From positions 62,001-126,000 of the forward strand of contig JBCDAU010000004.1 in assembly GCA_039185015.1 (NCBI GenBank): 64,000 nucleotides of DNA, given 5' to 3'. This stretch comes from JBCBSZ01 sp039185015. Lineage in GTDB: Bacteria; Actinomycetota; Acidimicrobiia; Acidimicrobiales; Poriferisodalaceae. The notes under the pieces were generated by a model. It had not been told where the DNA came from and did not search any database. It saw nothing but the letters and a program-made list of their open reading frames with translations. Each line of letters begins with the position of its first letter. The stretch's first letter is position 1. The position numbers and the translations under genes are program-made. Positions 1 to 8,782 of the stretch are shown here, piece after piece.

Positions 1-1025
1 CGGGCCCGCAGCATCTCGGCGAGCAGCTGGTGATAGCGCCAGGCCGTCCGCTCACCGTCGAGTGGTACGACGAACAGCGACCGGTCCTCGAGCTCGCGCA
101 GCACGAGCACCGAGCCGGTCGAGTCGAGGACGGCGTCGCAGGCGGGACCGGTGAGCTCGTCGAGCACCGAGGTCCGCACCAGGAAGCGCTGCAGCTCCGG
201 CGGCTGCGCGTCGAGCACCTCCTCGGTCAGGTAATCGACGAGGTGCCGCTCGGCCCCGGAGAGCTCGGCGAGGAACGTCGCCCGATCGGGCCGGCCGCGA
301 AGCGACAGACCAGCGAGGTAGAGACCCGTCGCCCACCCCTCGGTGCGCTCGACGAGGTGGCCGAGCTCGTCGGACTCCAGATCGACCCCGACCGTGTCGC
401 GCAGCAGCTGGGCGGCCTCGTCCGCGGTGAAGGACAGCTCCCCGGCGCGGAGCTCCACGAGCTGATCGCGAGCCCGGAGCCGGGACAGCGGGAAGGGTGG
501 GTCGGTCCGGGACGCCACGATCACGTGCAGGTTCGGTGGTGCCAACCGGATCAGCTCGGCGAGCTGGTCGGGCACCCGGCCGTCCTGGACGGCCTGCACG
601 TCGTCGAGCACGAGCACCGTCTCGAGCGACGACGCCTCGATCCGAGCCAGGAGGAACGGCAGGGCCCGCTCGACGGCGTCGGCCTGCCCGGACACCAGCT
701 CCCGGCGCAGCGGTGCGCCGTCGATCACCCCGGCGCGCTCGAGCGACTCGACGATGTAGCTCCAGCAGCGCACCGGGTCGGCGTCGCCGGGATCGAGCGT
801 GGTCCAGGCCACCGAGGCCGGCAGGGCTGGTGCCTCCATGGCGAGGAAGGTGGTCTTGCCCGAGCCGGCGGGGGCGACGACAACCGTCAGCGGACGCTCC
901 AGGCACCCGCCCAGGGCGTCGGCGAGGCGCTCGCGGCGGACCGCTCCGGGCGGCACGCGAGGCACGACGAGCTTGGCCGCCAGCAGCGGCCGCCCGGTCT
1001 CGGCGGTGCGCGTCGAGTCCCCCAT
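1..1025 (-). CDS. MalT/LuxR-type STAND ATPase regulator, N-terminal part (runs off window)
   Basis: A reading frame of 341 codons opens at ATG 1025 and continues past base 1 without a stop. It shows a Walker A motif (APAGSGKTT) at about residues 41-49 and a Walker B (VLVLDDVQ) near residue 115, followed by the helical part typical of MalT/LAL regulators (TEGWATGLYLAGLSL, then YLTEEVLDAQP). In this family an N-terminal ATPase is followed by TPR-like repeats and a C-terminal LuxR helix-turn-helix that activates transcription on ligand binding; those parts would lie left of the window. It is read on the same strand as egtBD but is separated from egtD by 46 bases, so it may be co-transcribed. The ligand cannot be told from the sequence. 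Confidence 0.8.
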   Translation of the reverse strand, partial: MGDSTRTAETGRPLLAAKLVVPRVPPGAVRRERLADALGGCLERPLTVVVAPAGSGKTTFLAMEAPALPASVAWTTLDPGDADPVRCWSYIVESLERAGVIDGAPLRRELVSGQADAVERALPFLLARIEASSLETVLVLDDVQAVQDGRVPDQLAELIRLAPPNLHVIVASRTDPPFPLSRLRARDQLVELRAGELSFTADEAAQLLRDTVGVDLESDELGHLVERTEGWATGLYLAGLSLRGRPDRATFLAELSGAERHLVDYLTEEVLDAQPPELQRFLVRTSVLDELTGPACDAVLDSTGSVLVLRELEDRSLFVVPLDGERTAWRYHQLLAEMLRA

Positions 1026-1071
1026 CGCCCTCGTCAACCCACCGAGGACGGCCGGGGCTTCCCCGGCGGGC

Positions 1072-2049
1072 CTAGCGAACGGCGGAGAGGGAGAGCGCGA
1101 AGTCGCCGGCGGCGTCGGTCCAGAGCTGCACGAGCTCGAGGCCGGCTGTGGCCAGCTCGTCCCGGAGCCCGTCGGGCCGGAACTTCGCGCTGATCTCGGT
1201 CCGCATCTCCTCGCCGGCCTCGAAGGACACCTCGAGGTCGAGGTCGGGGATGCGGATGACCTGGGCGTGGCGGGCGCGGAGGCGCATCTCGATCCATTCC
1301 TCCTCAGCGTCCCACACCGCGACGTGCTCGAAGCCGTCGGGGTCGACCTCGGCGTCCAGCTGCCGAGCGAGGACCCGCAGGACGTTGAGGTTGAACTCGG
1401 CCGTGACCCCGGCGGCGTCGTCGTAGGCGGCGACCAGGCGACCGCGATCCTTCACGAGATCGGTGCCGAGCAGCAGGTGGTCGCCGGGCACGAGACCCGA
1501 CACGAGCTCGCCGAGCAGGTGCGAGCGCTCCTTCGGAGAGAAGTTGCCGACGGTCCCGCCGAGGAAGGCCACCAGCCGGCGCCCTCCGATCGGGAGCTGG
1601 CCGAGGTGGAGGTCGAAGTCGCCGACGATCCCCTCGACCTCGAGGCCGGGGTACTCCTGCACCAGCTCGATCGCCGAGGCCCGGAGGAACTCCGGCGACA
1701 CGTCGAAGGGCACGTACTTCGGCCGAGCCGTCGCCGTCATGAGGCGATCGATGAGCACGCGGGTCTTCTCCGCCGTGCCCGATCCCAGCTCGACGAGCGT
1801 GTCGGGTGCGGCCAGCTCGATGATCTCGGCGGCCCGGGCCGTGAGGATCTCACGCTCGGCCCGCGTCGGGTAGTACTCGGGCAGCCGGGTGATCTCGTCG
1901 AAGAGCTGGCTGCCGCGCTCGTCGTAGAACCACTTCGGCGGCAGCGTCTTCGGCATGGCCGACAGGCCCTCGATGACGTCGGCGATCAGGCGCTCTTGGA
2001 AGTAGCCCTCGGGCAGCAGATCGTGGACGACGGGATCAGGGATCGACAT
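1072..2049 (-). CDS. egtD: L-histidine N-alpha-methyltransferase EgtD
   Basis: 325 aa, the normal length for EgtD. The enzyme trimethylates histidine with three SAM to hercynine, the precursor of ergothioneine, in the cytoplasm. Visible hallmarks are the N-terminal KTLPPKWFYDERGSQLFD and LPEYYPTRAE blocks, the SAM-binding VELGSGTAEKT at about 86-96, and FLGGTVGNF near 163, which together are diagnostic of the EgtD/DUF2260 family. Its ATG shares one base with the egtB stop (TGATG), so the two are translationally coupled. No egtA, egtC or egtE is present beside them, so the C-S lyase and any gamma-glutamylcysteine steps must be encoded elsewhere or be supplied by other enzymes. Confidence 0.95.
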   Translation of the reverse strand: MSIPDPVVHDLLPEGYFQERLIADVIEGLSAMPKTLPPKWFYDERGSQLFDEITRLPEYYPTRAEREILTARAAEIIELAAPDTLVELGSGTAEKTRVLIDRLMTATARPKYVPFDVSPEFLRASAIELVQEYPGLEVEGIVGDFDLHLGQLPIGGRRLVAFLGGTVGNFSPKERSHLLGELVSGLVPGDHLLLGTDLVKDRGRLVAAYDDAAGVTAEFNLNVLRVLARQLDAEVDPDGFEHVAVWDAEEEWIEMRLRARHAQVIRIPDLDLEVSFEAGEEMRTEISAKFRPDGLRDELATAGLELVQLWTDAAGDFALSLSAVR

Positions 2050-3326
2050 CAGGCCTCACTCGCGAGTCGGAGACCGCCGAAGGCCCAGCGGGCGCTCGGC
2101 GGGAAGAAGTTGCGGTAGGTCGACCGCACGTGGTCGCCGGGGGTCACCGCGCACCCGCCGCGCAGCACCATCTGGCCGCTCATGAACTTGCCGTTGTACT
2201 CACCGACCGCTCCGGCGGCCGCCCGGAACCCGGGGTAGGCGACGTACGGCGAGGCGGTCCACTCCCACACGTCGCCGAACAGCTGCCGCACGCCGGGGGC
2301 GTCGGTCGCAGCCGCCACGGGATGGAGGTGGTCGGCGGGGAGCAGGTTGCCCTCCACCACCGAGACGTCCCGGGTGGCGAGCTCCCACTCGTGCTCGGTC
2401 GGGAGCCGGGCTCCGGCCCAGCTGGCGAAGGCGTCGGCCTCGTACCCGCTGACGTGCACCACCGGCTCGCTCGGATCGACCGGACGCACCCCGGTGAGGG
2501 TGTGGATCCACCAGTCGTCGCCGTCGCGGAACCAGTACAGCGGGGCGTCCCAGCCCTCGCCGTTGACCGTGTACCAGCCATCGGAGAGCCACAGCTCAGC
2601 CCGGCGGTAGCCGCCGTCGGCCATGAACTCGAGCCAGTCGCCCGCGGTCACGAGCCGGTCGGCCAGCCGGAACGGTCGGAGCAGCACGTCGTGGACGGGC
2701 CCCTCGTTGTCGAACGAGAAGCCGTCCCCCGACGCACGGCCGACCGACACGACGCCGCCGTCGTGGTCCACCCAGCCCGCCGGACCGGGGTCGGCGCCGG
2801 ACGTGTGCTCGCTGCGCCGGTAGGTCGGGCGGGTCGGGTTGACCGATAGAACGTGCTTGATGTCCATCAGCAGCAGCTCCTGGTGCTGCTGCTCGTGGTG
2901 GAGGCCGAGGTCGATCAGGTCGCTCAGCCCGGCCAGCTCCCCGGTCTCGACCCGGTCGAGCAGCTCGGCCATCGCCTCGTCGACGGCGTCCCGGTAGCGG
3001 GCGACCTCGTCGCCCGAGGGACGGGAGATGAGCCCACGATGAGGCCGGGCGTGACGGGGGCCGACGGCCTCGTAGTAGCTGTTGAACAAGAAGCCGAAGT
3101 CCGGATCGTGCGCCTGGTACCCCGGCAGCGACGGCTGCAGCAGGAACGTCTCGAAGAACCAGGTCGTGTGGGCCCGGTGCCACTTCGTGGGGCTCACGTC
3201 CGGCATCGACTGGACCTGTTGGTCCTCGGGCGACAGGGGCGCAGCCAGCGCCTCGGTGGTGCCGCGTATCGCCACGTAGCGGTCTCGGAGCGAGGCCGCC
3301 GTCGTCGGAGCATCGGTGAGCGTCAC
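2049..3326 (-). CDS. egtB: Ergothioneine sulfoxide synthase EgtB
   Basis: 425 aa non-heme iron enzyme that joins hercynine to a thiol (gamma-glutamylcysteine or cysteine) with O2 to give the sulfoxide intermediate of ergothioneine. The N-terminal DinB-like domain has the iron ligands: a His in TKWHRAHTTWFFE (about residue 50) and the H-x3-H pair in HHEQQHQE (about 143-150). The C-terminal half is a formylglycine-generating-enzyme-like fold (GDVWEWT, SGQMVLRGGC, RSTYRNFF). First gene of the egtBD pair; it diverges from the 2-oxoacid dehydrogenase operon across 97 bases. Whether it prefers gamma-glutamylcysteine or cysteine cannot be decided by eye. Confidence 0.94.
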   Translation of the reverse strand: MTLTDAPTTAASLRDRYVAIRGTTEALAAPLSPEDQQVQSMPDVSPTKWHRAHTTWFFETFLLQPSLPGYQAHDPDFGFLFNSYYEAVGPRHARPHRGLISRPSGDEVARYRDAVDEAMAELLDRVETGELAGLSDLIDLGLHHEQQHQELLLMDIKHVLSVNPTRPTYRRSEHTSGADPGPAGWVDHDGGVVSVGRASGDGFSFDNEGPVHDVLLRPFRLADRLVTAGDWLEFMADGGYRRAELWLSDGWYTVNGEGWDAPLYWFRDGDDWWIHTLTGVRPVDPSEPVVHVSGYEADAFASWAGARLPTEHEWELATRDVSVVEGNLLPADHLHPVAAATDAPGVRQLFGDVWEWTASPYVAYPGFRAAAGAVGEYNGKFMSGQMVLRGGCAVTPGDHVRSTYRNFFPPSARWAFGGLRLASEA

Positions 3327-3343
3327 GTACCCCGTGCTATCGA

Positions 3344-3393
3344 GAGGGTGAGGCGTTCACGTCACCCTCACCCGGAGATCACCCGCCTCACCC
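3344..3393. promoter_or_regulatory. TCACCC/GGGTGA repeat cluster between egtB and the 2-oxoacid dehydrogenase operon
   Basis: The divergent intergenic region carries TCACCC four times (starting 3362, 3368, 3379, 3388) and its complement GGGTGA once (3346). This creates an 8-bp perfect inverted repeat GAGGGTGA-N10-TCACCCTC (3344-3369) and a 10-bp one GGGTGAGGCG/CGCCTCACCC (3346-3355 and 3384-3393). It lies 18 bases from the egtB start and 31 from the E1alpha start. The repeats are seen directly; that they form an operator is inference, and the regulator is unknown. Confidence 0.5.
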
Positions 3394-3423
3394 ACCCGCC
3401 CTCGAACGTAGGATCCACCGCTG

Positions 3424-4413
3424 ATGGGACTCGACGACACCACCTCGGTCGAGATGCTGCGCGAGATGATCGCCGCCCGCCACTGGTCGACCCGGGCCTT
3501 CAACCTGCAGCGGCAGGGTCGGGCCGGCACGAACGCGCCGGTCCACGGCAGCGAGGCGATCATCGTCGGCACGGCACACGCGCTCGACCCCACCACCGAC
3601 TGGGTGATCCCCCAGTACCGGGAGCCGGTGGGGCTCCACCGCTTCGGCCCGGACGTGCTCGACCGATACGTGCTGTACCTGCTCGGGCATCCGGCCGGTG
3701 GCCATCACCCGGAGGGCGTCAACGTCTTCCCGATCTCGATCTCGTTGGCCACCCAGATCCCGCACGCCGTCGGGCTCGCCTGGGCGAAGGCCCTGCGCGA
3801 CGAGCCCGGCGTCGTGGTCGTGTTCTTCGGCGACGGGTCCACCTCCGAGGGCGACTTCTACGAGGCCGGCAACCTCGCCGGCGTGCTCGGCGCTCCGGTG
3901 ATCCTGTGCTGCGTCAACAACCACTGGGCCATCTCGACGCCGCTCGCCCGCCAGACCCGCGCGGCGGCGATCGCCGACAAGGCCGCCGGGTTCGGCATCC
4001 CCGGCGTGCAGGTCGACGGCACCGACCCCGTGGCGGTGCACGAGGTGATGACCGTCGCCCGCGAGCGAGCCGTTGCCGGCGAAGGTCCGACGTTGGTCGA
4101 GGCGGTCACCTACCGGCTCCACGCCCACACGACCGCGGACGACCCCACTCGGTACGTGCCGCCGGAGGAGCTGGCGGAGTGGCAGGAGAAGGACCCGGTC
4201 GACGGGTTCCGCGCGACGCTCCGGGCCCGTGGGCTCTGGGACGACGACGCCGAGGACGAGACGATGACGTGGGCCGATGCCCGCTTCGACGAGGCATTGG
4301 AGTGGGCCGAGGCGCAGGTCGCCGAGCCGGCCGACATCCTCACGCACGCCCTCGTCGAGCCGACGCCCCGCATGCGGCGACAGCTCGACGAGCTCGGCGG
4401 AGGTGACCGCTGA
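3424..4413 (+). CDS. 2-oxoacid dehydrogenase E1 component, alpha subunit
   Basis: 329 aa thiamine diphosphate-dependent alpha subunit that decarboxylates a 2-oxo acid and passes the acyl group to the lipoyl arm of E2. The ThDP/Mg motif runs from FGDGSTSEGDF to VNNHWAIS (about residues 136-170). QYRE near 64 and the YRLHAHTTADDPTRY block near the C terminus are typical of branched-chain (BkdA) and pyruvate (PdhA) E1alpha. The distinction between branched-chain 2-oxoacids and pyruvate or acetoin cannot be made safely; the separate alpha and beta genes with their own E2 and E3 favour the branched-chain or pyruvate type in actinobacteria. It overlaps the beta gene by one base. Confidence 0.92.
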   Translation: MGLDDTTSVEMLREMIAARHWSTRAFNLQRQGRAGTNAPVHGSEAIIVGTAHALDPTTDWVIPQYREPVGLHRFGPDVLDRYVLYLLGHPAGGHHPEGVNVFPISISLATQIPHAVGLAWAKALRDEPGVVVVFFGDGSTSEGDFYEAGNLAGVLGAPVILCCVNNHWAISTPLARQTRAAAIADKAAGFGIPGVQVDGTDPVAVHEVMTVARERAVAGEGPTLVEAVTYRLHAHTTADDPTRYVPPEELAEWQEKDPVDGFRATLRARGLWDDDAEDETMTWADARFDEALEWAEAQVAEPADILTHALVEPTPRMRRQLDELGGGDR

Positions 4414-5396
4414 TGCCCGAGATGACGATGGTCGAGGCGGTCAACCGCACGCTCCACAGCGAGATGGAGCGCGACGAGCGGGTGGTCGTCTTCGGCGAAG
4501 ACGTCGGCGTCAACGGCGGCGTCTTCCGGGCGACCGAGGGCCTCGTCGACCGGTTCGGCGAGCGGCGGGTGGTCGACATGCCCCTCGCCGAGGCGGTCAT
4601 CCTCGGTTCGGCGGTCGGCCTGGCTGCCGGTGGGATGGTGCCCGTCCCCGAGATCCAGTTCCTCGGCTTCACGTACCAGGGCTTCCACCAGCTCGCCGGG
4701 CAGATCGCCCGGCTGCGCTTCCGGTCCCACGGACGCTTCGAGGTCCCGATCACGATCCGGGCGCCGTTCGGCGGTGGGGTCCGCACCCCCGAGCTCCACT
4801 CCGACTCGCTGGAGGGGCAGCTGGCCAACCTCGCAGGCCTGAAGGTCGTCGCCCCGGCGACCGCGAGCGACATGGCCGGGCTGCTCAGCGCCGCGATCCG
4901 TGACCCTGATCCCGTCCTCGTGCTGGAGCCGCTCCGGGGATATCGGGGTGTGCGCGACGACGTCCCCGACGGCGACCACGTCGTGCCGCTCGGCTCCGCC
5001 CGGGTCGCGCGTGAGGGCACCGACGTCGCCGTGATCGCCTGGTCGTACCAGGTGCAGGTGGCACTCCGAGCTGCTGACGAGCTGGCCGACGAGGGCATCT
5101 CCTGCCACGTCGTCGACCTGCGCTCGCTCGTGCCGCTCGATCTCGACGCCATCGGCGCGGCGGTGGACCGATGCGGGCGTCTCGTCGTCGTCGAGGAGGC
5201 GGCACCCACCGGTGGGTTCGCCGGAGAGATCATCACGACCGCCTGCGAGGAGGCCTTCTGGTCGCTCGAGGCCCCGCCCGTTCGGGTGTCGGGCTACGAC
5301 GCCCCCTACCCGATGGGCATGCTCGAGGACCGCTACGTGCCCGATGCCGGGCGCCTCGCCGACGCCATCCGGCGGGTCGCCGAGGTCACGCCGTGA
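4413..5396 (+). CDS. 2-oxoacid dehydrogenase E1 component, beta subunit
   Basis: 327 aa partner of the preceding subunit, completing the alpha2beta2 E1 enzyme. It starts with the standard MVEAVNRTLHSEM and has FGEDVGVNGGVF, the ThDP-contacting LAEAVILGSAVGLA (about 57-70), RAPFGGGVRTPELHSDS and the C-terminal transketolase domain ending YPMGMLEDRYVPDAGR. The initiation codon (TGATG) shares a base with the alpha stop and the stop overlaps the possible E2 GTG start, so the four complex genes form one tightly coupled operon. Confidence 0.93.
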   Translation: MPEMTMVEAVNRTLHSEMERDERVVVFGEDVGVNGGVFRATEGLVDRFGERRVVDMPLAEAVILGSAVGLAAGGMVPVPEIQFLGFTYQGFHQLAGQIARLRFRSHGRFEVPITIRAPFGGGVRTPELHSDSLEGQLANLAGLKVVAPATASDMAGLLSAAIRDPDPVLVLEPLRGYRGVRDDVPDGDHVVPLGSARVAREGTDVAVIAWSYQVQVALRAADELADEGISCHVVDLRSLVPLDLDAIGAAVDRCGRLVVVEEAAPTGGFAGEIITTACEEAFWSLEAPPVRVSGYDAPYPMGMLEDRYVPDAGRLADAIRRVAEVTP

Positions 5397-5398
5397 CG

Positions 5399-6643
5399 AT
5401 GCGCTTCATCCTCCCGGACATCGGCGAGGGCCTCGACGAGGCCGAGATCGTGGAATGGCTCGTCGCGCCCGGCGATGTCGTGGAGCGGGATCAACCGCTG
5501 GTCGAGGTGCTCACGGACAAGTCGCAGACCCAGTTGCCCTCACCGGTGGCCGGCACGGTCGTCGGGCTCGGCGGCGCAGAAGGCGACAGGTTGCGGGTGG
5601 GCGAGCTCGTCGCGGAGCTGGACGACGGGCCCGGCGCGGTGGACGACGAACCGGCCGCTGCGGCGGCGCCCGCGGCCGCCGATCCGGTGATGCCGGCGCC
5701 CCCGAGCACGGCACCCGGTACCGGCCCGTCCGGCCGGCCCAAGGCATCACCCGCCGTCCGTCGACTCGCACGCGAGCGGGGAGTCGACCTGGCGTCGGTC
5801 ACCGGCTCCGGCGAGGGCGGCCGCATCCTCCGTCGCGACGTGGAGGCAGCGGCAGTCGGCGGGGTGTCGCCGGTCGGCGCGACCACGGTTCCCGAGGTGC
5901 CGGCTGCGACGGCCGCCGCACCGGTCACGACGGTCCGGCCGGCTCCGGCGACGATCGGCGCCGGCACCCATCCCCTGCGGGGCATCCGGCGGGCGACCGC
6001 CGAGTCGATGGCCCGGTCGTGGAGCGAGATCCCTCACATCCACGGCATGGACGAGATCGACGCCACGGCACTCCAGGACGCCCGTGCGCGGATCGAGGCG
6101 GCGACCGAGCGGACGACGCTCCTGCCGCTGCTCGCGCTCGCCGTCGCTCGCACGCTCGCCCGCCATCCGATGCTCAACGCCTCGATCGACGTCGACGGCG
6201 GGACCTACACCGTCCACGACCGGGTGCACCTCGGCATCGCCGTCGCCACCGCCGACGGTCTGCTCGTGCCCGTCGTGCGTGACGCGCACGCCCGCTCGCT
6301 CCGCGACCTCGGCGCCGAGCTGACCCGCCTGATCACGGCCGCCCGGAGCCGGACCATCGATGTCGGGGACCTCCGGGGCGGCACCGCCACGCTCACCAAC
6401 TTCGGGAGCCAGGGCGGCCGTCTCGCCACGCCGATCATCCGTCCGCCCGAGTCCGCGATCGTGGGGTTCGGCGCCGTGCGGGAGCGGCCGATCGTGATCG
6501 ATGGTGAGGTCGTCGCCCGGCCGACGTTGCCGGTCTCGATCGGTGTCGACCATCGCCTCGTCGACGGCGACGCCATGACCGCGTTCCAGGAGGAGCTCCT
6601 CGGCGTGCTGCGCGATCCGATCCTGCTCCTGGTGGACGGCTGA
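5399..6643 (+). CDS. Dihydrolipoamide acyltransferase E2 component
   Basis: 414 aa. One lipoyl domain (residues 1-76) carries the lipoylated lysine in LTDKSQTQLPSP (Lys41). A Pro/Ala-rich linker leads to a peripheral subunit-binding domain (about 115-150, SPAVRRLARERGVD ... GRILRRDV). A second linker joins the catalytic domain, with HRLVDGD giving His385 and Asp389. Start: ATG 5399 gives the canonical beginning MRFILPDIGEG; a GTG at 5393 overlapping the E1beta stop (GTGA) would add two residues and is equally possible. A single lipoyl domain and single PSBD fit branched-chain type E2 better than the multi-lipoyl actinobacterial SucB/PdhC forms, but the substrate is not proven. Confidence 0.92.
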   Translation: MRFILPDIGEGLDEAEIVEWLVAPGDVVERDQPLVEVLTDKSQTQLPSPVAGTVVGLGGAEGDRLRVGELVAELDDGPGAVDDEPAAAAAPAAADPVMPAPPSTAPGTGPSGRPKASPAVRRLARERGVDLASVTGSGEGGRILRRDVEAAAVGGVSPVGATTVPEVPAATAAAPVTTVRPAPATIGAGTHPLRGIRRATAESMARSWSEIPHIHGMDEIDATALQDARARIEAATERTTLLPLLALAVARTLARHPMLNASIDVDGGTYTVHDRVHLGIAVATADGLLVPVVRDAHARSLRDLGAELTRLITAARSRTIDVGDLRGGTATLTNFGSQGGRLATPIIRPPESAIVGFGAVRERPIVIDGEVVARPTLPVSIGVDHRLVDGDAMTAFQEELLGVLRDPILLLVDG

Positions 6644-8002
6644 GTGGTCGTCGGAGAGGTCGCGACCCGCACGGATGTCGTCGTCATCGGCGGGGGCCCC
6701 GGCGGGTACGCCGCAGCGTTGCGGCTGGCCGCCGGGGGGCGAGAGGTGACCCTGATCGAGAAGGAGGCCATCGGCGGCACGTGCCTCAACGTGGGCTGCA
6801 TCCCCTCCAAGGCGCTCCTCCACGCCGCTGACCTCGCTCACCTCCCGGACCGCACCGCTGACACCGGCGTGACGATCACCGCCGAGGTCGACATGGCGGC
6901 CGTCGGCGACCACCTCGACGCGGTCGTCGGCCGCCTCACGGGTGGCGTCCGGCAACTGCTCGACGCGGCGGGCGTGCAGGTGCTGGCCGGCACCGCTCGC
7001 TTCTCGCGGCCCGATCGCCTCGCCGTCGAGCACGGCGACGAGGTCAGCCACCTGGAGTTCTCCGACGCCGTGCTCGCCACGGGGTCTCGGCCGATCGAGC
7101 TCTCCGAGCTGCCCTTCGACGGTGACCGGGTGCTCGACTCGACCGGCGCCCTGGCATTGCGCGAGATCCCGCAGCGGCTGCTCGTCGTGGGCGGCGGGTA
7201 CATCGGGGTCGAGCTCGCGACGGCGTTCGCCAAGCTCGGGTCCTCGGTGACGATCGTGGAAGCGGCCGACCGGGTCCTGCTGGGGTTGCCGGAGTCGCTC
7301 GGACGTGAGGTCGCACGCGGCCTCCCAGGGCTCGGCGTCGAGGTGCTCGTGGGCGCCTCGGCGGCGGCTGTCATCGCCGAGCGGGATCCCGACCGCATCA
7401 TCGTGGCCGTCGGTCGACGCCCCGCTTCGGACGGGCTGGGACTGGAGCGGCCGGGCATCGCGGTGGAGGCGAGTGGTCACGTCGTGGTCGACGCCGCCCG
7501 CCGGGCCGCCCGTCACGTCTGGGCGATCGGCGATCTCACTCCTGGACCGGCGCTCGCGCACAAGGCGACCGCCGAGGCGTCCGTCGCCGCCGCCTCGATC
7601 CTCGGCGACCAGGCGGCCGCCTTCGACCCCGCCGTGATCCCGGCGGTCGTGTTCTCCGACCCGGAGGTCGCCACCGTCGGCAGCACCCTCGACGAGGCAC
7701 GCACGTACGACCCCGAGGCCCGGAGCTTCCGGTTCCCACTGGGTGCGTCCGGGCGGGCCATCACCCTCGGCAAGACGGCTGGCTTCGTCGAGCTGGTCGC
7801 CGACTCGGCCGGCACCATCGTCGGCGGCCACCTGGCCGGCCCGGAGGTCGCCGAGCTGTCCGGCGAGGTCGCGCTCGCCATCGAGCTCGCCGCCACGGTC
7901 GAGGACGTCGCCGAGACGATCCACACCCACCCGACCGTCTCCGAGTCGGTGATGGAGGCCGCCCTCGGCCTCGACGGCCGCCCCCTCCACGTGCATCGAT
8001 GA
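6644..8002 (+). CDS. lpdA: Dihydrolipoyl dehydrogenase (E3)
   Basis: 452 aa flavoprotein that reoxidises the dihydrolipoyl arm of E2 with NAD+. FAD-binding GGGPGGYAAA (16-25), the redox disulfide GGTCLNVGCIPSK (Cys47/Cys52), a second dinucleotide fold GGGYIGVELA, and the C-terminal HTHPTVSES with the catalytic His429 are all present. GTG 6644 directly follows the E2 stop. The protein is short for the family: between GLGVEVLVGAS and RIIVAVGRRP the usual strand pair of the NAD domain is missing, leaving only about ten residues where 25-30 are normal. The catalytic residues are intact, so it is probably functional. Confidence 0.93.
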   Translation: MVVGEVATRTDVVVIGGGPGGYAAALRLAAGGREVTLIEKEAIGGTCLNVGCIPSKALLHAADLAHLPDRTADTGVTITAEVDMAAVGDHLDAVVGRLTGGVRQLLDAAGVQVLAGTARFSRPDRLAVEHGDEVSHLEFSDAVLATGSRPIELSELPFDGDRVLDSTGALALREIPQRLLVVGGGYIGVELATAFAKLGSSVTIVEAADRVLLGLPESLGREVARGLPGLGVEVLVGASAAAVIAERDPDRIIVAVGRRPASDGLGLERPGIAVEASGHVVVDAARRAARHVWAIGDLTPGPALAHKATAEASVAAASILGDQAAAFDPAVIPAVVFSDPEVATVGSTLDEARTYDPEARSFRFPLGASGRAITLGKTAGFVELVADSAGTIVGGHLAGPEVAELSGEVALAIELAATVEDVAETIHTHPTVSESVMEAALGLDGRPLHVHR

Positions 8003-8703
8003 CTTCAAACGCGCGCGTCGGCACGTGGAACCTCGCATGGCCGGCTCGCCGCCCGAACGCCCGCACCATCGAGATCGAACGGCGGATCGCCGAGTTCCAG
8101 GCCGACGTGTTCGTCGCGACCGAGTGCCAGCTTGCATCGACGCCGGACGGCTGGCACCTCCTCGATGCCGGCCCTGACTGGGGCTACCGCAGCCCCGGCG
8201 GCCGACGGAAGGTCCAGCTCCGTTCTGCTCGGCTGTGGGAGGAGGTGTCCATCGACCGGCGGGCAGCCACCGCGCTCGACGGTCGTCTCTGCGCCGGCCG
8301 CACAGACACGCCGATCGGTCCTCTCACCGTCCTCGGGGTCTGCATTCCTTGGGCGGATGCTCACGTACGGACCGGACGGGCGGACAGGGACCGATGGGCG
8401 GAGCACGTGGACTTCCTGGCTGCTCTTCCAGCGATCATCTCGGACCTGCCCCGACCACTCCTGGTCGCCGGAGACTTCAACCAGCAGCTCCCGAGGACGC
8501 GCGCCCCCAAGGGCGTTCACACGGCGCTCGAGGCGGCCTTCACCGAACTGCGGATCGTGACCAGGGGAACCGATCGGAAGTTGATCGACCACATCGCCGT
8601 CAGCCCTGACCTCACTGCGGGCGCGATCGAGCTCATCCAGCCCGAACACGATGGGGGCCAGCTCACCGACCATCTCGGAGCGGTCACTTCGGTCGGGCTT
8701 TGA
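7999..8703 (+). CDS. Endonuclease/exonuclease/phosphatase-fold protein
   Basis: 234 aa. The EEP-fold signature is visible: TWNLAW near the N terminus, an acidic ATE at about 36-38 (metal ligand), VAGDFNQ near 157 and the paired IDHI and LTDHLG histidine motifs at the C terminus. Members hydrolyse phosphodiesters or phosphomonoesters (AP endonucleases, sphingomyelinases, inositol phosphatases); the substrate here is unknown and there is no signal peptide, so it should act in the cytoplasm. ATG 7999 overlaps the E3 stop by four bases, but a role in 2-oxoacid metabolism is not evident. Its base composition is slightly lower in GC than the operon before it, suggesting a later addition to the operon. 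Confidence 0.75.
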   Translation: MTSNARVGTWNLAWPARRPNARTIEIERRIAEFQADVFVATECQLASTPDGWHLLDAGPDWGYRSPGGRRKVQLRSARLWEEVSIDRRAATALDGRLCAGRTDTPIGPLTVLGVCIPWADAHVRTGRADRDRWAEHVDFLAALPAIISDLPRPLLVAGDFNQQLPRTRAPKGVHTALEAAFTELRIVTRGTDRKLIDHIAVSPDLTAGAIELIQPEHDGGQLTDHLGAVTSVGL

Positions 8704-8782
8704 TCCGCGCGATCTCGCCGGACGGCTCGGCGGCCGCGCTGGCGAACCGGATCGGATCGACGTCGTCGGCTGACTCGGGGCC

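Noticed and set aside
52..906. A 284-codon frame on the minus strand at the left edge
   Set aside because: It is a shadow: Arg/Gly/Pro-rich, and the true ATPase with Walker motifs is read in another minus-strand frame starting at 1025.
5747..8137. A 796-codon minus-strand frame opposite E2/E3
   Set aside because: Antisense shadow of the lipoamide genes; no recognisable domain.
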